From contig JPHH03000013.1 of NCBI GenBank assembly GCA_000750105.3, positions 124,001 to 188,000 of the forward strand: a stretch of DNA of 64,000 nucleotides. The letters run 5' to 3'. How positions within the stretch are numbered: the stretch's first letter is position 1; each line of letters starts with the position of its first letter. The position numbers and the translations under genes are program-made. Below the pieces are notes generated by a model. The model was not told the DNA's origin. It saw nothing but the letters and a program-made list of their open reading frames with translations, and ran no database searches. The stretch is from Tolypocladium sp. Sup5 PDA-1 (taxonomy: Eukaryota > Ascomycota > Sordariomycetes > Hypocreales > Ophiocordycipitaceae). Of the stretch, positions 1-10,119 are shown piece after piece.

Positions 1-75
1 CGGCGCCAACGACAACTCGAGATATCCAGGGCAATTGAAGGGCAGCACACGCCCAGCACGCCGAGCACGCCCAGA

Positions 76-623
76 ATGACGACCAACATCGTCCTGGAGA
101 CCACAATGGTATGTACAAGCAGCCACCAGCACACCAACCGGAACGCCTGCTAACGTACAGTGTCCAGGGCTCCATCACCCTCGAGCTCTACACCACCCAC
201 GCCCCCAAGACGTGCACCAACTTCACCACCCTCGTCCGCCGCGGCTACTACAACGCCACCGTCTTCCACCGCATCATCCCCAACTTCATGGTCCAGGGCG
301 GCGACCCCACGGGCACCGGCCACGGCGGCGCCTCCATCTACGGCGACAAGTTCGCCGACGAAATCGACCCGGCCCTCCGCCACACCGGCGCCGGCGTCCT
401 CAGCATGGCCAACGCCGGGCCCGACTCCAACGGCTCCCAGTTCTTCATCACCCTCGCCCCGGCCCCCTGGCTCGACGGCAAGCACACCATCTTTGGCCGT
501 GTCAAGCACGGGCTGGCCACGGTCAAGCGCATGGGGCTCGTGCCGACGGGCGCCGAGGACCGGCCCGTCGAGGACGTCAAGATTGTGCAGGCGCGTGTGC
601 TAGAGGGCGAGGACGATGTGTAG
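76..623 (+). CDS. cyp1: Cyclophilin-type peptidyl-prolyl cis-trans isomerase, PPIL1 class
   Basis: Two exons, 76-108 and 168-623, give 162 aa, the usual length of the single-domain PPIL1/Cyp1 class. The intron 109-167 has a GTATGT donor and a CTAAC branch site. The next in-frame AG (160) would break the frame, whereas CAG at 165-167 restores the family sequence MGSITLELY. Family hallmarks seen are FHRIIPNFMVQGGDPTGTG (catalytic Arg and the FMxQGGD core), MANAGPDSNGSQFFIT and LDGKHTIFGRV. The enzyme isomerises Xaa-Pro bonds. PPIL1 orthologues in other eukaryotes join the spliceosome, and a spliceosomal role here is inferred from class only. There is no signal peptide, so it is nuclear or cytosolic. 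Confidence 0.93.
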
Positions 624-1220
624 CGAGGTTTACATGGCCGCGAAAGAGCACTTGGGCTTGCATATACGGAGTTGAGGCGTTGTGATGGGTATAAAAAGTA
701 CCGAAACACCTGCTGCTGAATATAAAAAGGATTCACGTCAGTCACAAGAAAGTGTCAAGGAATCCTCAGGATGTTCTATTCGTTCATCCTCGTCGTTATA
801 GAAAACAAAGAAGAAATTCACACTCCAGACGCCGTGGACCCTGTTTGCCGTCCGTGGATGCTATGGTCTCCCCCCTCGCCCTTTTAGATAGCCAAATGCG
901 GCCGCTCGTCCAATGCAGTGAGTGTTGGAAATAATACACACAGATGTGAAAAGAAAAGGGGAAAATAAACGGGGACGAGATGACTGCGAATGGCCTGCCC
1001 TCTGCTCCCAACGTGATGCGGTCGTCGAGTCTGGCTCTATCCGTAGCCAACCCTTGGTCGCAGCTGGATGGATCGAGAAAGCTGTGCTTTCAGAGTCGTA
1101 CCCCTCGTCCAATAGTCTTGTTAGGTTGCCTCGATGGACAACAAATTATGGGCTCAAGCTGTGCCCATTGTTCGCGTCGGTGCATGCCTTGGCATGTGAC
1201 ACGCCCAATCGCTCCACCAA
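624..1220. other. Convergent 3' intergenic region
   Basis: This holds the 3' flanks of the cyclophilin gene (plus) and the Sgf11-like gene (minus). Short A/T-rich patches such as tataaaaag near 690 and 720 could serve in 3'-end formation. No coding signal or RNA gene was recognised. Confidence 0.5.
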
Positions 1221-2500
1221 TTACTTCGCAGGTGGCGACGACAGGGTTCCAGACGACTCCGATTCCCCGTCCGCATCTCGTCCGTTCTTGGAAATCGGCG
1301 AGCTCGTCACGGGCTTGGCCGCCTTGACCTTCTTCAACGGGCTTCCGTCCTTGTGCGCCGGCTTCGAGGACGCCCGGTTGGGCGTCAGTTTCGGTGTGTC
1401 CGCGTCGTCCAGCTTCTGCTCCTGGCTGAGCAGGGATGATCCCTTGACCTTGTCCTTCTTCAGAGACGGCTTGGACTTGATGATGACCTTCTTGTTCATG
1501 CTGGTGGGCTTGAGCTTCTTCTTCCTGTGGCTGTTGTCCGAGTCGGCGTCGTCGTCACTAGCGGCGTCACGTTTTCTGGGACTCGAGGCACGGGAGCCCG
1601 GCGCGGGCGTGGCCTTCTGGGAAGACGGCGGCGTAGAGTCGTGCTGCGAGCCGCCGTTGTTCAGCTTCTGCGCCGCCGCACGGCTTGCATTCCGTCCGCT
1701 GTTGCCGATGCACGACCCCATATGGTTGTTCAATCGAGTGACCAGGATGCAGCGTTTGCACTTGCTGCAGGTGGCCGACGGGAACGAAAGCACGTTCGGG
1801 GGCCGCTGCTCCGGGGCAGGCGAGTCGGTGCCGTCCGCCTTCATGTCCTTTTTCTTCTTTCCCCGTCCCGGTCCCGGCGCCACCCAGCTCTGGCCGTAGA
1901 TGTCGCATCCTGGCTTGTCTATGTACGGGTGCTTCTTGCAGTAGATGACGGTCGGGTCCGGTTTTTGGGCTCCCTTGCCGTCGGTCGGGTATAGCAGTCT
2001 GGGTAGATGGCATTTGGGGCAGATGATGTCTTGCGTGGTCTGGAGCGGGTTCCCCTTGAGGAGGACCCTGCCGTCCTCGTAGACGGCGCCATCGGTTTCG
2101 ACTCGGACGTCGGGCTTGGAGTCGGGCGTCGAGCTGTCAGAGGCATCGGAAGCCAGCTTCTCGACTCGTATCGCGGCCGTGTTCGCCTTGGCCGTCTTCT
2201 CTTCGCGGTGCGTCTTCATTAACAGGTCGGAGAGGACGTTGTAGAGCACGTCGTCGAGGATGGCGTGAGCCTAGACAGCAAGGGGGGCAAAACGTGTCAG
2301 CGCATCTGTCAATCTCCCCGCGGCGCCCGTCCTCTCGGCCACGGCCTCAATGGTTTTGCCATCCAAGGAGAAGAGCGACGGCGCCGGGGCCCGCGACGCA
2401 GGCAGCATCGGGCTGCACAGGGAGAACTCACCAGCTTGTCCATGTTCCCGGCATCGTCACGAGCGCGGATCACCCCGGCCCGCCCCGTGGATGAATTCAT
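1221..2500 (-). CDS. SAGA-associated factor 11 (Sgf11)-like zinc-finger protein
   Basis: Exons 2432-2500 and 1221-2270 on the minus strand give 372 aa. The intron has a GTGAGT donor and a CTAG acceptor. The first exon encodes MNSSTGRAGVIRARDDAGNMDKL and joins in frame to AHAILDDVLYNVLSDLLMK, an amphipathic helix like the N-terminal helix with which Sgf11 binds its deubiquitinase-module partners. Mid-protein are a CPKCHLPRLLYP segment with a second Cys/His cluster (YCKKHPY) and a CSKCKRCILVTRLNNHMGSC finger (Cys-x2-Cys...His-x3-Cys), the Sgf11-type zinc finger. The C-terminal third is Lys/Ser-rich and probably disordered. The expected role is in the histone H2B deubiquitination module of SAGA. 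The assignment rests on helix plus finger. The protein is long for Sgf11, so a related SAGA-like regulator is possible. Confidence 0.62.
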
Positions 2501-3648
2501 GGCGCCTCCTTGCCCTGCCAGAAAGGACGCCCCCCGGAAAAAAATTGGTGTCCTGGGAGGTGAGAGGCTGAGGCTCTGTCGGCTCCGTGTAACTGCAGTC
2601 GTGTGATGTGATGCCGACCAGACCCGAGTGACAGGGTGGAATTAAGGTCGGCCGGGGAAATCTGGCAAGCACCGCTGCGACTGGCTGGCCTGTGGTGGTG
2701 GATAAGGGCGGGTGTGGTGTGTGGTGCAGTGGTGCACGTTGGTGGTGGTGCTGGAGATGGTGGATAGCGCCGCCAACGGCCAGCAGCAAAAAGACTGGAG
2801 AGAACCTATCGTGGGCTCGCTCAGTAGCGGGGGATCAGGAAGCGCAGCGATGCACCATTGCCCTCGTCGTGTTCTCTTCGGCAACGGAGGCTGAACCCAG
2901 AGTCGAAGCCCGGATGCGCGCTGGTTCAGCCCAGTCGCATTGGAAAGAGGGAGCTCCGGCGCAGCCAAACAACGTGGCTCAAAAAAAGCTTGGGTTGAAC
3001 AGGACGAGAATTGGAAACGACGCTGGCCCAGTTTGATGTGAGACCCAGCATTGGGGGGGGGGTTGGGAGGATGGGCATTGGCATCTGCGCTCAGGGATCT
3101 AGGCAAAAGTAAAATCGAGGCGCCTATTGTAGCGCGAGAACCCCCTAAAGCATCCCACTAGAGTACACCACCAGCTGAGCGGCTCTGCAGTGGCAGCACC
3201 TCACCACTGAATTTGAACAGGCCGAGTGAGTCCCTGAATCAGCACGCCACCTCAATAAGCCCGGCCCGACGTCATTCTCCCTCGGAACACCGACATCTCA
3301 TCAATGGCAATACTACCTACGAGACACAGCGGCAAGGATTGGCGACAGCAGGACCCCGACAGTGCCTAGGTTAAAATACATACTCGTACTTAATATTTAT
3401 AGAGCCGGCAGCCGGAGTGCCCACACCTGCACCAAGCAGCTAAGGTAGCCCACCCCGATCCTCAGGGCTCGGCACGATCAGATTAGTAGACCCTTGGCCC
3501 GACGCATGCGTATCGCAACTCTCCCGCTTGCGCTGCCACCGCCAGCCACACCTACCCTCCTGCTCACAACATCACCAACTCTCTTTCTTCCAACTCTTCT
3601 GTCCCCCTGCCCTCTCGTCTCACCCGCCGCCTCTGGCCGCCCTCCGCC
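2501..3648. promoter_or_regulatory. Divergent intergenic region, Sgf11-like / NAA50-like
   Basis: This 1.1-kb stretch between divergently transcribed genes presumably holds both promoters. The 150 bp before the acetyltransferase ATG (3649) are strongly CT-rich, as in many fungal leaders. No convincing TATA box, repeat or extra gene was seen. Short open frames here lack codon bias or a recognisable product. Confidence 0.4.
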
Positions 3649-4737
3649 ATGTCCCTCCCTACGAGCAAGGCCCCCACGGCGCAGCCCTCGATCCGCTCAT
3701 TCTTCCAGGCCAAGGCCCCCAAGTACGCTCCTCCTCCGGCCTCGACGACGTCACGCGACACCAACGGCACGATCTACGCCCCCCCAGCGGCGGAGCAGAA
3801 GCAAGAAGAAGAAGAAGGCACCGTCTCCCCTCCGCAGCCCACGCTCGACGCGCCCATCCCGCCTCCCGCCGCGACCCTCCCCCGAGAAGCCTCCATCCGC
3901 CCCGTCGCCGCCGCCGACACGCCCGCCCTGCGGCGCATCAACGCCCTGCTCCTCCCCGTCAGCTACCCGGACTCGTTCTACCAGCGCGCCGTCGACCCGG
4001 CCGCCTCGGCCCGCTTCTCGCGCGTCGTCGCCTGGGCGCACGCCGGCGAGGAGCCCAAGGTCGTTGGCGGCGTCGTCTGCCACGTCGAGCCGCTGCACCC
4101 CGGCGCGGCGGCGCAGAACCTATACATCCAGTCGCTGTGCCTGCTCTCGCCGTACCGCGGCATGGGGCTGATCAACGCCGCGCTGGACAACATCGTCGCG
4201 ACGGCCGTGGCGGATCCCAACCTGGACGTCAAGACGGTCACGGCGCACGTGTGGACGCAAAACGAGGAGGGACTGCACTGGTACGAGGGGCGGGGGTTCA
4301 GGCGCCAGGAGCCTGCTCTCAAGGGATACTACATCAAGCTGCGGCCGGGCTCTGCGTGGCTCGTCCGGCGCGACGTCAGAGCCTCTGTTCGGAGCTCGTT
4401 GCCGTCTGCATCAGCGTCTACTGCAACCCCTCGGACAGTCGAAGCCAGCACCACGGCGGCCGTCGTAAACCTCCCTCCGCCGCCGCCGCCTCCACCGTCC
4501 TCGGGCCCCAGCAGCATCGCCAGCACCCCGCCGCCAGGGCTCTCCAGGGGACAGTCGTTCCAGACCCAACGGCCAGAGACCGAGTGGAACGACCTCCCCG
4601 CGGACATGGCCCCCGGTCTCCTGGCTCCGCCCAGGAAACCCGGCAGCGAGCCCACGTCCGGCACGAGCTCTAGGAGCAGCTCCGCGGCGCGGAAGAAGAG
4701 AGACCGGTCGTACCCTGCTGCTGCGTTTGGCAGTTAA
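3649..4737 (+). CDS. NAA50-like GNAT N-acetyltransferase with N-terminal PIP box
   Basis: A single exon of 362 aa. Residues about 83-245 form a GNAT domain resembling NAA50/San: the substrate-loop motif PVSYPDSFY, the beta4 stretch LYIQSLCLLSPYRGMGL with a Q/R-x-x-G-x-G/A-type acetyl-CoA loop (YRGMGL), then HVWTQNEEGLHWYEGRGF and KGYYIKL. NAA50 enzymes acetylate protein N-termini starting with Met, and in animals they support sister-chromatid cohesion. Residues 12-19 read QPSIRSFF, an exact match to the PCNA-interacting consensus Q-x-x-[ILM]-x-x-F-F, followed by basic residues. Family members are normally about 170 aa, so the disordered N-terminus and the Pro/Ser-rich C-tail (about 245-362) are extensions. 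The start is the first ATG of the frame. The substrate cannot be told from sequence. Confidence 0.8.
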   Translation: MSLPTSKAPTAQPSIRSFFQAKAPKYAPPPASTTSRDTNGTIYAPPAAEQKQEEEEGTVSPPQPTLDAPIPPPAATLPREASIRPVAAADTPALRRINALLLPVSYPDSFYQRAVDPAASARFSRVVAWAHAGEEPKVVGGVVCHVEPLHPGAAAQNLYIQSLCLLSPYRGMGLINAALDNIVATAVADPNLDVKTVTAHVWTQNEEGLHWYEGRGFRRQEPALKGYYIKLRPGSAWLVRRDVRASVRSSLPSASASTATPRTVEASTTAAVVNLPPPPPPPPSSGPSSIASTPPPGLSRGQSFQTQRPETEWNDLPADMAPGLLAPPRKPGSEPTSGTSSRSSSAARKKRDRSYPAAAFGS

Positions 4738-5057
4738 GAGTGGCTAGAACGATACACATAGAAATGGGTTTAGACGGAATAATCATATAAAGGACGAGTA
4801 ATGATGGGCAAGTCAGGCAACAACGAAGCGTCTGCTTCCCACGTAGGCAGAAAGCCTACAATCAAAAGCATGAATATCACCGAGCGTCCGTGTGCCTAGC
4901 CGTCGAGATACGAATGCCTACAAGGTGTGCCTCGCAGAATGAATGCCTCGTAGAGGTAGTTGGGTCAATGTTTCATTTACCAAATACTCGTTACATATAC
5001 AATTTGTCCTCGTACAGACGCTTAAAAGGACGCAACAAGCAACCCACAAAGCATTCC
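4738..5057. other. Convergent 3' intergenic region
   Basis: Short region between the 3' ends of the acetyltransferase and hexokinase genes. It contains A/T-rich patches (aataatcatataaa near 4780) suited to polyadenylation. Nothing else was recognised. Confidence 0.45.
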
Positions 5058-6916
5058 CTACCGCTTCCTGGTCCACCAGATGGCCGCAATCGCAGCGAGT
5101 CCGACAGCGCCGCCCACGGCCAACGCAGTCGTTGACACGGCAGGTTCCTCAGCTAGGGGCCAGTTAGCACTCTGCACTACACTCCATGAACGAGCACACG
5201 TACCAGGTCTCGGCATCGCATCCAGGCTGCGCTTAATATCCTTTCTCAGGTCCCGCAGGAAGTCGCCAGGCTTCTCCATGCGCTGGGCGACCAGCGCAAT
5301 CAGGGCCGCTCCGACACCGCTGCCATCTTTGGCAATGCCGATGCGAATCTTCTTGGCGCCCGCGGGCCCGATGCCGTCAATCACAGCCAGCGCCTCGTGA
5401 ATCATGTCCCTAAAGAAGGGATAGTGCTCGACCAAGCTACCATCAACGCCAACGTCCACGACGTCCTCTTCAGGGTCGTCCATCTTGCCCGACTGGATGG
5501 CCACGGCACCAATGGCCACAGCAGACAACCTCGCTGCACGACGGGCGACGGCGTTAGCAACCGCCTTGAATGCCTGGGCATCCTCCAGAGACGGGTTGTA
5601 GACGTGGAGAGTGTTCTCCAGCTCCTGCCGTAGGGTCGACAGCTCTGGGCTGTTGTCCGAGGCTGCCACCGACATGATGGCGCTGTCCAGGCCCCACGGC
5701 TTGAACATTCCCGACTGGGGGCTGATGTTGGTCGTGGTCCCCCAGTCGTTGAAGCTGGAATTCAGATCCTTGAACAGGGACGTTTCCTCGTTTTTCATCA
5801 TATCCACAATCGTTAGTCGTACAATCTCGCCGAGGAACATGCCAGAGACACGCTTCTCGAACATTTGGATCCCGGGGTTGACGCTCTGTTCATCGAGCGC
5901 CTTGTCCCACGGAGTCGAGGGAAGCACGTTGAGCTGGTTGTCAAACGAGCCCCATTCCGTGTTGATGACCATCTCGCCGGTCGATGTATCGTATTCGCCC
6001 TCGATCGGCTTCTTGATCTTCTCCGTCTTTTCGATATAAGCACCGTTGGTGCCGGTGCCAAAAATGCCGCCCAGGATTGAGCGGTGCTTTCCAGTCGAGG
6101 TGTACGAGCGCGCCATAAGCGTTCCTACGGTGTCGTTGACCAGAGCAGCCACCTTGACAGGGAGATGCAGCCTGTCAATCTCGTCCTGTAGCAGGGCGCA
6201 CACATCTTTGCCGATCGCGTCCGGGATGTCGAAGCCCTTTGTCCATCTTATGAGCTTGCCCTTGTTGATCCCGAGCTGCTTCACCGGGAAGCTAAAGGTG
6301 AAGCCGAGGCGGAAGATGAGCTCGTCTCGGTATCCCAGGGGCGTGCTGGCGGTGTTGCGCCGGCGCACGTGGCTCTCGAAGCGGTCGGCGTGGTGCTCGC
6401 GGAGGAAGAGCTCGATCTGCTTTGCCAGGAACGCGAAGAGCTCCTTGGAAGTCTTGGCTACCATGAGCTCCTTAGGGATCGCAACTTTGTTGTAGGTTAG
6501 GTTGAAGGTAGTGTCGCCATTGAGCATGATAGAGCACACGCGAAAGTTTGTTCCACCAAGGTCGACGGCTAGGTACAGGCCCTAGTCAAGCGCAAAGGAC
6601 ACTCGTTAGTTGCTGCCGGTGTCTGAAGCTCAGAAGTGCGGTTGCGGACTACCTTTTCTGTGCCATTGGGGACGCCCGTGACGTACGTCGGAATCTGGCT
6701 GAGGCTCGTGCCATCCGCCTCCAACCCATCGCCTGCCATGGTGTGTGAGCACTTACGACCACGTTGCGCTGGCCGGAGCAGCCGGTGTCGTGAAACTGGA
6801 TGTAGGTGTGCCAACTTACTCATTTGTTGCAAAAACTCGCGGACATGTGCGTTGACATCATCGTCGGAAAAGTCAAATTGCGAGACGACCCGCGTCGTTT
6901 CGGTTGCCAGCGCCAT
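5058..6916 (-). CDS. Hexokinase with a C-terminal transmembrane tail
   Basis: Four exons on the minus strand (6820-6916, 6653-6732, 5204-6581, 5058-5152) give exactly 550 codons, 549 aa. Motifs in order are LAVDLGGTNFRV (ATP-binding, about residue 65), LGFTFSFP and RWTKGFDIP (sugar-binding loop), LVNDTVGTL (catalytic Asp about 209), IFGTGTNGAY, NTEWGSFDN, the Glu of QMFEKRVSG, and DGSGVGAAL. All residues I can place as catalytic or sugar-binding are kept, so activity is expected (hexose + ATP to hexose-6-phosphate). The last exon appends a stretch absent from ordinary hexokinases: STTALAVGGAVGLAAIAAIW, ending TRKR. This is one predicted membrane helix plus a short basic tail, the form of a mitochondrial outer-membrane tail anchor. 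Aspergillus HxkC is a mitochondrion-associated hexokinase-like protein and may be the closest relative. Confidence 0.9.
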
Positions 6917-8682
6917 GGTGAGAGGACGAGAGGCTGGCGGCAAGGTCGGGAAGGGAGCTGGGTTCAAGCAGACTGGCGGTTCCGGCTCGATTTGAGCAGA
7001 TGGCGAGGAGCGAGGTCTGAAGAAGAACGGATGGTGCGAGTGGGAGAAGAAGACGGGCGACGGGAGCTGGAGGAGGTGCAGCTTGGCGTCGTGGAGCACG
7101 AGGTGCGCAAGCTGCCAGAGGTGTTAGCGGGTGTGGGCAGCAATCAATGATGATGCTGGCGATGCAGGTGGTGCCAATGGGGAGCAGGGATCATGGGCAA
7201 GCTGGGGCTGGGCTGGGGCCATCTGCGGGGGGCAGCATCAAGAATCGCCGAGAGCTTTTTCGTTAGCGCAGCCTCCTGTTGGGTGGTTGTGAACTTGTGG
7301 TGGCTTGCAGCGCGTGCCACCCGACAACGTCTGTCAAACGTATCGCTGCCACTTGCAGGTCGAGCCTTTGAGTTTGGCGGAACTTGGAAGCAGGATGGCA
7401 GTGAGGCGTTGCTAGACTTACAATTGCCACGACGGCCAAGACGACGACCTGGAACATGCCACCCCTTCGCCGGCGACCCTTGGCCTCCGCATCCTTCCCC
7501 AGGCTGTGGCGCCAGATGGCGCCTGCGCCCACACCTTGCTCACCGTGAGACGTCGTCGTGCCGGTGTTCGGTTGGTGCTCCTGCGAGGGTCTCGGTCGTG
7601 CCAATGCAGGCCCAGCGAGCGGCGGGGAGTCCGACGCCTAGCAGCGAGCGGAGCAGCCCTGCCAACGCTGTCGAGAAACGGGCCGTTTTTGGAAGTTCGC
7701 CTCCGAGGTGAGCGACTTTACTGCTGCCGGGAAGTGTCCTCTTGCAGAGGCATGGGCCGCCGGACGGGAAAACTCCCCTGCTGTTTCGCACGTTGACGTC
7801 GCCGTAGCGGGTGCTCCGTCCGCGGCGCTGGCGTGGGATCTGCCCGAGAGACGGCCGACGACGGCACGCTGCGTTTGCACCTGTAATAATAGTCCGTAGA
7901 CTTGGCCAGGAAGACGTTGAGAGCCCGAATTGGTTGAGATGTCACGACTCGAGGTGCTGTTGCGGGAGCCGCTGATCGGTGTGGAGGGCAGGCAGGTTAT
8001 CTGCAGCGGGATCGGCTGGAGATTCGATCCCTCATGCAGCCGTCCGTCGCGGGAGCCAGCTCCTGTCGTGCTGGGGCCTCGAGCGAGTCGAGCAGGGCAA
8101 ACGCACACAGCCAGCCTGTTCATCCCGCTGGAAAGGATGCAGGGAGAGGTTGGTGGAGGACTGGCCTGTCGCTCTCGTCGTTGCCCGAGGTCGCCTCAGC
8201 GCCTGTACGAGCGTTGGCACCAGCGTGTCTATGGCGGCTTCGGTTGGGCCCGTCACAGACCAGGGGGGAGCCATTGGCCAGTGACTGCTGGTCGAACATG
8301 GACAATTTCCACCTGCCCTCTCAAGGCTCTCCTCCTCCGTGCTTGCCACCATTGTTACTATTTCGTACACCGACTTGTTGCAAATTCATTCCAAACCCAT
8401 CTAGAACTGCTCTCCTGGTGCTCTTCCAGCAGCCAACGGCAAAGATGTCACGGCGCATTACGGATGACGTGCTGGGGAGCCACCGGATCCATGGCCCATG
8501 GGGACGCAAACCAGGGGCAGGCCACAATAGGTCCGACTCGAATACGGAGTAATAATCCCGCTTCTCGTTCGCTACGGGAGTTATTACCAGGAATACAAAA
8601 CCGCTCACCCAGCCTGCCAGCAAGGGCATTACATCCACCCAGCCAAGTATATAGGTAAGAGTGTACGGAGTATTATCCCGAC
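6917..8682. other. Long intergenic region 5' of hexokinase
   Basis: 1.77 kb between the hexokinase start and the 3' end of the transporter gene. It must hold the hexokinase promoter and leader. GC-rich short frames on both strands show no family match, splice-consistent structure or signal peptide. No repeat or RNA gene was recognised. Confidence 0.4.
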
Positions 8683-10119
8683 TTATGCCAATTTCACCTT
8701 GCAAACCAATGATGCCACCACCAACAGCCCAGCGAGCGTCAGAAACACGTTGTTCCGATGATCGTCGCCTGCAGAGTCTCACGTCAAGCTTGTTCGTGGT
8801 TCAGCGTGTGCAACGTCGACCTACCTTCTCTCGCGAGGCCGTGTGCGCCCACCACAAAGAGATTCAGCGGCAGCCTCAGCAGGCTGTACACGCTGCCCCG
8901 GACGCCGTCCTCGATCAACTCGCTCTTCAAAAAGCCCATGATGGGAAAGTATGCTCCAACACACGCCTCGAACAATAAAAAGGCCCAGAACAGTGCCCAC
9001 TCGCTGTCAAACAGCACAGCGCACGACAGGCTTGCACTTGCGACGAGCATCGCCATCAACAGCCCTGATGTTGCACTGTCTCTCGATGGAACTCCTGACT
9101 GGGACGAGAAAATGATGGCCCCGATCATCATGGCGCACATGAAACTTGCAAAGATGATCCCGAAAGGCAGCTCTGCCTCGGAACTGGCGCGTAGACAGGC
9201 GCTCTTCAACACGGGGGACCAAAAGAAAACAAAGAGATACATGGCCCCTTCAAAGCAGCACGAAACGATCCCAACAGCCAGGATTCTCTTGTTGGCAAGA
9301 ATGGTACGTATTCCACGTCCGAGCCCTGCATTTTGGTCCTCGAATGCGCTCGGGTGCCGTAATTCTCAGCCCAGTATGCCAGGATCCAGAAGATTGCCGC
9401 TGTGGCGGTGAGTGAGCTGAGAGCAAATGGCCCTTTGCGGTTACTGGCTTGAACAATTGCGTCGCCTGCAACCCCAGATACTATAGCGACAGTGCTACTC
9501 ACAAGTGACATGTTTCCGAAGACGGTATTCAAGGGCAGAACTGAGGCCTCAAGTCCCAAATTGTGGTACTCGCCAATCATCCATGCTTCAAAGACGCTGA
9601 AGAGAAGTGTCGTTGCAATGCCTCCGAGCACTCTTCCCACGAATAAAAGGAGTGCGTTCTCGCAGCTCATCATGGCGCACGATATTGCGTTGAGGGGGCA
9701 ATAAGCACGGCAGAGGGCCCGTTGTCCCCAGCAATCTGCCAGCTGCCCAACGAATGCCGCGCTGATGGCACTGGCGATGAAGCCAGTGGCATACAGAAGT
9801 GCCACAGTTTCTTCGGAAAGCCCCATATCGTACTTGTAAGTGGCATAGATGTGTGACCCCTGTGTCGTTCCGTCAGTCAAGTAGCCTGAAGCTGGCCGGG
9901 CTGGAGGGCACTCACCTGCAGCCAATCTGCCCCGACTACAAGCGCATATCCGACAAGAAAGCGCCATTGGAATGCTCGAGCAATTTGCAACCTTTCGGGG
10001 TTCACAGGTTTGCCCTCCCCGATGGGGAGCTCCCGTGGGCATTCGCGGCGGCGTGTCTGATGGAAGAGGATAGCATTCAGAGTACAGACTGCTACGAGGT
10101 TCGCCGAGTAAAAGTCCAT
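8683..10119 (-). pseudogene. MFSD5-like major facilitator gene with a 1-nt frameshift
   Basis: Three minus-strand exons: 9916-10119, 8825-9859 and 8683-8768. The first encodes MDFYSANLVAVCTLNAIL and ends DWLQ, the second begins GSHIYATYKYD, and the third ends LLVVASLVCKVKLA then TAA. Both introns have proper GT/AG ends. The order, with GFIASAISAAFVGQLAD, FVGRVLGGIATTLLFSVFEAW and FFEG/MYLFVFFW-type segments and about 12 hydrophobic helices, matches the MFSD5 (molybdate-anion transporter) family. Within exon 2 the frame carrying WAENYG stops matching near 9350-9365, and the match resumes one frame over (EDQNAGLGRGIRTILANKRI). The exon sum is 1 nt short of a multiple of three. No GT...AG pair can remove the lesion. 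It is a recent single-base deletion or an assembly error. Everything else is intact. Confidence 0.75.

Noticed and set aside
922..1899. A 325-codon plus-strand frame opposite the Sgf11-like gene
   Set aside because: It is antisense to a gene with clear zinc-finger motifs and has shadow-like composition (Leu/Ser/Phe-rich).
7990..8060. A short GATTCGATCCC-like segment resembling a tRNA T-arm
   Set aside because: No matching acceptor, D or anticodon arms could be found around it.
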